DNA of 64,000 nucleotides, taken from NCBI GenBank assembly GCA_963774305.1, contig CAVZEM010000006.1:62001-126000 (forward strand), in the 5' to 3' direction. Origin of the DNA: DASUPK01 sp963774305. GTDB lineage: Bacteria > Actinomycetota > Thermoleophilia > Solirubrobacterales > 70-9. The stretch's first letter is position 1. Every line of letters starts with the position of its first letter. This document shows, piece after piece, positions 59,336 through 64,000 of this stretch. The notes under the pieces are model-generated. The model saw only the letters and a list, made by a program, of their open reading frames with translations. It searched no databases and was not told where the DNA came from. The translations under genes were made by a program, and so were the position numbers.

Positions 59336-60353
59336 GGTCGCCCCTCGAACGGCAGGTCGAGAGCCACCTCCACGCCGCCTCCCGGACGCTCGCGAGATTG
59401 AGGTCGGCCGCGCACCAGCAGAGCACGCTCGCGCATGCCGCGGATCCCGCCGCCCGGCAGCCGGGCGCCCCGCAGTCCCCGCCCGTCGTCGCGGACGCGC
59501 AGCTCGAGCTGATCTGCCGTTTCGCTCGAGGGAGAGCTCGGCGCGGTGGCAGCGGCGTGGCGGACGACGTTGGTGAGCGCCTCCTGGGCGACGCGGTAGA
59601 CGACCAGCTCCTGCTCGTAGGTGAGCGCGGGCAGCCCTCGCTCGACCTGACGCGTCGACATCGATTCCGGCCCGCTCACCGAGGCGGTCGGCGAGCACGA
59701 GCAGCGCGGCCGCGAGCCCGAGGTCGTCCAGGGCCTCCGGCCGGAGCTGCGAGCGCGATCCGACGGGCGTCGTCGAGGCTCGCGCGGACGCTCTCCTGGA
59801 TCTCGCGGAGCTCGCCCTTGAGCGCGTCCGGTGCGTGGCGTTCGGCACGGGCCAGGTCGAGCAGAACCGCCGTCAGGCTCTGACCGATCTCGTCGTGGAG
59901 CTCCTGGGCCACCCTGAGGCGCTCGCCCTCCTGCGCCGCCAGGGCTCGGCTCGTGCTCTCCTGGCGCTCGGCTTCCAGGCGGTCGAGCATCTCGTTGAAC
60001 GAGCTCCCCAGCTCCATGACCTCCGCTGCCGAGCCCTCAACCGGCACTCGCTGGCCCGGGCGCAGGAGGTCGACTTTGCGCATCACCTCCGTGAGGCGCT
60101 CGAGCGGGGCGAACGCATGGCGGAGCAGCACCAGATTGATCGCGAGCATCAGCCCGAGCGATGCGACCAGGATCGCGATTTCCTCTTCCGCCGCGCACGC
60201 GCCGAGAACGTGGGGAGGCAGGACGACCACGGTGAGCGCGACGGCCACTGCTAGCACGGCGGCGTTGAGCGCGAAGACGCGCCAGAGCAGGGGGACGTAC
60301 CTCGTGCGCTGCCCGGGGTCTCGCCGCGAGGCGCGCATCTTCACGGTCACCAC
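59332..60353 (-). CDS. Sensor histidine kinase (HisKA_3 type), several frameshifts
   Basis: About 340 residues. Two membrane segments (LLWRVFALNAAVLAVAVALTVVVL, EEIAILVASLGLMLAINLVLLRHAF), a HAMP-like linker, then RVAQELHDEIGQSLTAVLLDLARAE with the phospho-His and, across at least three shifts, ALQLRPEALDDLGLAAAL, TYEQELVVYRVAQEALTNVVRHAAAT and LRVRDDGRGL. This is the DesK/NarX-type kinase for the downstream NarL regulator. The signal it senses is unknown. Confidence 0.82.
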
Positions 60354-60619
60354 CTGAGACTACGAGAGAGATTCATCGGAAGGAGGAATGTCGAATGGCC
60401 GCCGCCTGTGGCGGCCGACGGGATCCCTCCAGAGCATCGCGGGCCGATCAGTCCGGAGAAATGGGGGTTTCCACCCATTTCCCACGGCGCTGCGGACGCC
60501 GACAATCCTTCGCACAGGGCGAGACCGCCGTGACGGTCGAAGCTCTCTGGTCAAGGCGGCTGGGAAGGCGCCCCGGTATCACGGTCGCGGGGCGCCGGCC
60601 CAGCCGCCACCCTCCAGAC

Positions 60620-60844
60620 ATGAAACTGATCTATTGGGACAACCAGCACGGCTACGCAGCGGCCGCCCGGGGCGGCAATAGCAATCGCGAATCGCAGCGC
60701 GACGACGACAGGTGGCTCAAGTGCATGGTGGGCCTGCTCGTCCTCGCGGCCCTCGTTGTCCTCGGCGTGCTCGTAGGGGCGCTCTTCGTCGTTTCCTCCG
60801 CCCTCGTTGCCTCCGCCAGGGGCGCACCGCTATCCGGCTGTTGA
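60620..60844 (+). CDS. Small membrane protein
   Basis: 74 residues: a polar start (MKLIYWDNQHGYAAAARGG) followed by WLKCMVGLLVLAALVVLGVLVGALFVVSSALVASA, one hydrophobic segment. No clear ribosome-binding site. The 235 bases between it and the kinase hold no other gene that I can support. Coding is possible but unproven. Confidence 0.35.
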   Translation: MKLIYWDNQHGYAAAARGGNSNRESQRDDDRWLKCMVGLLVLAALVVLGVLVGALFVVSSALVASARGAPLSGC

Positions 60845-61403
60845 GCCGGATAAGCCTGCGGCCTGCGGCGGCACGTCCCGCTTGCTCTTCCGGGCAGGAA
60901 TCGTTCGGAGACGGCACTCGCCGTAGCCACGTTCATCCTCGTCCTGGCGGTGATCGCGAGCGAGCGGTTGCATCGCACTTGTGTGATCGGAGCCCGGAAG
61001 GGCCCAGGGTGGCAACAGAGTGGCAACGGAGGACGCCTGTCGCGATCGGCCAGATGTTCGTTTTGAACCTGGGGCCCACTCCTTAGGAGGGCATCGGGCG
61101 AGGGTTGGGAGGGTCACCGAGGGCCAGGCCAGGTCCCTAAACGGACACCTTGCTCGCTCACGGCGTGGTGGCGGTGGTCCCGTAATACGGATCCGTATGT
61201 GTCTGTCCTGCGTCCGACCTGGTCGGCGGGGGTTTCGTCCTGAGCGGTAGCCAGGGGCTTTGCTCTCGGCGAACTCCTTGGGTCCCGCTTCACGCGAAAG
61301 CGACATCGCGGCCCGCTGCACCAGAGTGCCGCTTTGCATGGAAAGCGGGTGTCCGGCTAGCTGCCCCACTTCGCGCAGGGGACCCAGCGCTAGGGCCAAC
61401 CTC
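60845..61403. other. Stretch without a supported gene
   Basis: About 560 bases. Open frames on both strands here read as shadow-like Arg/Pro/Ala text. A short hairpin (CTCCTTAGGAG near 61080) and a repeated GTGGCAAC (61011 and 61020) are the only visible patterns. I see no RNA gene or promoter. Confidence 0.4.
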
Positions 61404-62051
61404 TCATCGACCCCGGAAACGAGAAGCAGCGGGATCGGCGGTATGTCCGCTTCCGAAGGCTTGACATAGCGGGACGTAAGGGGGGCCGGTACCGAGGCAC
61501 TGGTGGGCCGACCAGGACGCCGGGCGGCCAGTGTTGTGGCAGTTCGTGAACCCCACGTCGGGCCAGTCGTAGTCGATGATGCTGAGCTCTCCCGAGGCCC
61601 TCTTCCAGAAGAACTTCCGGCCCGCGGGCTTCGGCTTCTTGTCCGGACTTCTCCATTTCGTCGTGCCCTGCCACATCTTCTGGCCGACCAGCTTCACCGT
61701 GCTCTGTATGGCCGGAGTGGTGATCGTGTAGGTGGAGGAGAAGCGCTTCTTCGTGATCGGGATGTTGATGTCAGGACTGAACGCACCCCCAACGAGCGTG
61801 CTCCCCTGGTCGCAGCTCACCAGGCCGGGAAACGCGTAGTCGAAGCGGGTGACCCGGTTGGGGATCAGCCTCTTGTGTCCGTTCCTATGCTCGACCAGGT
61901 AATCGATCTTCATCTGGACCGGCGCCGTGGGCACCCCGGCAAACTGGCCCTCCAGCGTCAGGGTCTTTACCCCGGTCGCTCCCTGGGCCCCCGGCGTGAT
62001 CAGCGCCACGGCGAGGAGCGAGGCGAAACCGGCAATCAGTAGGCGTCTCAT
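61404..62051 (-). CDS. Secreted hypothetical protein
   Basis: 215 residues from ATG 62051. Signal peptide MRRLLIAGFASLLAVALITPGAQGA. The domain is beta-rich (KTLTLEGQFAGVPTAPVQMKIDYLVEHRNGHKRLIPNRVTRFDYAFPGLVSC, INIPITKKRFSSTYTI) and ends with several Cys in disulfide-like spacing (TNCHNTG, HQCLGTG, VPLCQAF). The last 20 residues look out of character, so a shift may hide the true end. No family is recognised. Confidence 0.75.
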   Translation of the reverse strand: MRRLLIAGFASLLAVALITPGAQGATGVKTLTLEGQFAGVPTAPVQMKIDYLVEHRNGHKRLIPNRVTRFDYAFPGLVSCDQGSTLVGGAFSPDINIPITKKRFSSTYTITTPAIQSTVKLVGQKMWQGTTKWRSPDKKPKPAGRKFFWKRASGELSIIDYDWPDVGFTNCHNTGRPASWSAHQCLGTGPPYVPLCQAFGSGHTADPAASRFRGR

Positions 62052-62298
62052 CAGTCCCTCGGTAGCTCTAAACACTGGAAATCGCCCCACAGAGCGTGCC
62101 AGCCGGAGTTCGTGCCGGCCTCCGTGGTACCCACCGGACTTACGCCCGTAGCGAGCCGCGATTGCCGAAGATGGCCGCTTTGGACGAGAAGCGGCACTTT
62201 CCGACGGCTGATGACAGCTCGGCGCTCGAGATTAAATTTGGGTAGGGTCCCAGGGGGATACGGACGACCATCAGGCGAGCATCGACCAAGGAGGGTCC

Positions 62299-63450
62299 AT
62301 GGCGCGCTACAGGTTTATTGCTCCCGCCATCGCGACTGCGGCGCTGCTGCTGATCCCGGCCGCAGCCGGAGCGAAGGTGATCCACGTCCATCCCGGTGGC
62401 TCGATCCAGGCCGAGGTCAACCAGGCCAATCCCGGCGACACGGTGCTGGTTGCCCCTGGCACCTACACCGAGGACAGCCAACCGTGCCCGGCCGAGCCGA
62501 GCAACAGCTGCGCGGTCGTAGTCGACAAGAACGACATCAGCATCATCGGCCAAGGCGGCGGGCACGGCAAGTCCGTGACCCTGCAGGGGACGAGCGGCCA
62601 GGACGTTGGGATCGGCGTCGGCAACACCCCCGACCCGTCCTGCCTGACTGATCCCCGCCTGCGCCTCCACGGCTCCACGCTGCGCGGGCTAACGGTCCAG
62701 GGCTTCGCCGATGACGGAGTGCTGCTCTTCTGCGTCTCCGGCTGGCGGATCAGCGATCTGGTGGCACAGGACAACACGGAGTACGCGATCTTCCCCTCGC
62801 ACTCGTTCAACGGCCGCGTGGACCACTCGTTCGCGTCGGACGCCCGGGACACGGGCTTCTACATCGGGCAGTCGTTCAACTCCCGGATGGACCACAACGT
62901 CGCGACCGGGAACGTGAGCGGCTACGAGATCGAGAACAGCATCGGCGTCAAGGCTGACCACAACGTCGCACACGACAATACGGGCGGGATCCTCTCGTTC
63001 ACGCTGCCGTTCCTCGATGCCAAGGTCAACAGCGGCAACGTGATCACGCACAACGTGGTCCGCAACAACAACCAGGACAACAATTGCGGAAGCGGTCTGG
63101 TCTGCGAGGTACCGTCAGGAAGCGGCATCCTGCTTGTGGCCGCCGACTCCAACGGCGTCCGCCACAACCAGGTGACGGGCAATCGCTCCTTCGGGATTGC
63201 GGTGGCGAACATCTGCGCTGCGCAGCAGCTTTCGCCTCAGGATTGCGATTTCATCTCGCAGGACATCGATCCGAACTCGGATAACAACCACATCGTCCAC
63301 AACACGGTCCTGGGCAACGGGGCCCACCCCGATCCCGTGCTGCCGGCCGTCTTCGCGGTGGATCTGGCCTGGGATACGTTCGGGGACGGCAACTGCTGGT
63401 CGAAGAACGTGTTCGGAACGTCCTTCCCGCCGGACCTGCCGAGCTGCTGA
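62299..63450 (+). CDS. Secreted right-handed beta-helix protein
   Basis: 383 residues. Signal peptide (FIAPAIATAALLLIPAAAGA), then VIHVHPGGSIQAEVNQANPGDTVLVAPGTYTED, and a run of short parallel beta-helix repeats (HSTLRGLTVQGF-, GWRISDLVAQDN, NGRVDHSFASDA, NSRMDHNVATGN, GVKADHNVAHDN, NVITHNVVRNNN). This is the NosD/PbH1 type, seen in carbohydrate-active and surface proteins. No catalytic residues can be assigned. The RBS AAGGAGGG lies just before the ATG. Confidence 0.88.
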   Translation: MARYRFIAPAIATAALLLIPAAAGAKVIHVHPGGSIQAEVNQANPGDTVLVAPGTYTEDSQPCPAEPSNSCAVVVDKNDISIIGQGGGHGKSVTLQGTSGQDVGIGVGNTPDPSCLTDPRLRLHGSTLRGLTVQGFADDGVLLFCVSGWRISDLVAQDNTEYAIFPSHSFNGRVDHSFASDARDTGFYIGQSFNSRMDHNVATGNVSGYEIENSIGVKADHNVAHDNTGGILSFTLPFLDAKVNSGNVITHNVVRNNNQDNNCGSGLVCEVPSGSGILLVAADSNGVRHNQVTGNRSFGIAVANICAAQQLSPQDCDFISQDIDPNSDNNHIVHNTVLGNGAHPDPVLPAVFAVDLAWDTFGDGNCWSKNVFGTSFPPDLPSC

Positions 63451-63460
63451 TTCGGCGCGG

Positions 63461-64000
63461 CTAGCGGAACTCGACCTCGACGAGCGGGCTGCGCGCCACC
63501 CACTCGTCGAGGTCGGCCGACCCGGGGCCGAGCTCCTCGCGGATCCCGGCGATCACCTCTCTGCGCTCGCCTGGTCGATGATTGGGCGCCCTACGGCGGG
63601 CAGGTCCGCCTGGACGCTTCCCTTGAGGTGAAAGGTGAACTCCGGGTTCGCCAAGGCCAACTTGCTGCCCAACCCGGGAGAAGAGGATCGCGAAACCGAC
63701 CAGGGCCATTCCCACAACGGCGAGCCACGGCTCCTGAGAACAAAGTGTCCCCAGCGCGATCAAGCCCATGCCCGCAGCCGCCAGGACGAGGTAAGCCACG
63801 GAGGCGCACTCGCCGTGGGACCGCCGAAGGTCGGCAAGCACGAGGATCGCGAACGATCCGAACGCCGCGAACAAGGTGCTGTCGGGGTCGTCGATGACCC
63901 AGTCAGCGAAGAAGAAGACGGCGGGCATGACTATCGCCGCCCGCGCGGCGTTCGTCAGGGCGAAGCGGTCGATGTGCCGCCGGAGCCAGCCGATTCCGTC
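63461..64000 (-). CDS. FUSC-like membrane protein, N-terminal part, partial and frameshifted
   Basis: The frame opens at the window edge: IGWLRRHIDRFALTNAARAAIVMPAVFFFADWVIDDPDSTLFAAFGSFAILVLADL resembles the start of fusaric-acid-resistance-type transporters. Later text seems to shift frame near 63670 (ANPEFTFHLKGS is readable in another frame). It ends at 63461 with VARSPLVEVEFR, far shorter than the usual 600 or more residues, so either more shifts or a truncation is present. Confidence 0.55.
   Translation of the reverse strand, partial: DGIGWLRRHIDRFALTNAARAAIVMPAVFFFADWVIDDPDSTLFAAFGSFAILVLADLRRSHGECASVAYLVLAAAGMGLIALGTLCSQEPWLAVVGMALVGFAILFSRVGQQVGLGEPGVHLSPQGKRPGGPARRRAPNHRPGERREVIAGIREELGPGSADLDEWVARSPLVEVEFR

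Noticed and set aside
60845..61403. Possible integrase remnant, because of repeated GTGGCAAC text
   Set aside because: No frame gives the catalytic Arg/His/Tyr pattern of a tyrosine recombinase.

Overview
The window reads as one stretch of a high-GC, densely packed actinobacterial chromosome. Many genes overlap by 1-4 bases and share one strand. The aro and alaS-ruvX-mltG-aroE clusters, the group 1h (actinobacterial-type) [NiFe]-hydrogenase and the GTG/TTG starts fit Actinomycetota. The class Thermoleophilia (Solirubrobacterales) is my inference from overall resemblance, not a demonstrated assignment.

Region 1 (1-15.4 kb) holds a 15-gene minus-strand hydrogenase operon. In transcription order it is hypC, a second hypC-like gene, hypD, hypE, small subunit, large subunit, a NifU/Rieske-like iron-sulfur protein, DUF5947, DUF6084, an unknown gene, endopeptidase, hypA, hypB, a double-SIS protein and hypF. 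A divergent ArsR regulator with a metal-type helix-5 motif, an 18-bp palindrome and a strong promoter sit at the head of the operon. This is the equipment for high-affinity oxidation of atmospheric H2.

Region 2 (15.4-43.5 kb) is housekeeping: an antiporter, chorismate synthesis (aroC, aroK-aroB fusion, aroQ, aroE), pepP, an HtrA protease, mltG, ruvX, alaS, an IscU-MnmA fusion with an in-frame TGA, aspS, hisS, a GH3 hydrolase and an FtcD-type transferase.

Region 3 (43.5-54.5 kb and probably beyond) is accessory DNA at a tRNA-Met(CAT) gene. A 47-bp core from the anticodon loop to just past the tRNA 3' end occurs three times (43509, 52930, 54420). Each copy is followed by a similar left arm rich in alternating inverted repeats, and copies 2 and 3 are preceded by an identical 42-bp right arm. 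This looks like tandem integration of small elements without a visible recombinase. Islet 1 carries a reactive-sulfur/thiol module (DsrE, MFS, ETHE1-like MBL, ArsR-rhodanese, DUF4395, OsmC, rhodanese, methyltransferases, a deleted CDF transporter) and a TetR unit. Islet 2 carries a GST-like protein and a MarR fragment.

Region 4 (54.5-64 kb) has a TerC gene behind a candidate yybP-ykoY manganese riboswitch, a broken CorC-like gene, two response regulators with a histidine kinase, and secreted proteins including a beta-helix protein.

Single-base frameshifts recur in conserved genes, mostly as one extra base. This points to base-level sequence error rather than widespread gene death. Genes so affected are annotated over their full span.
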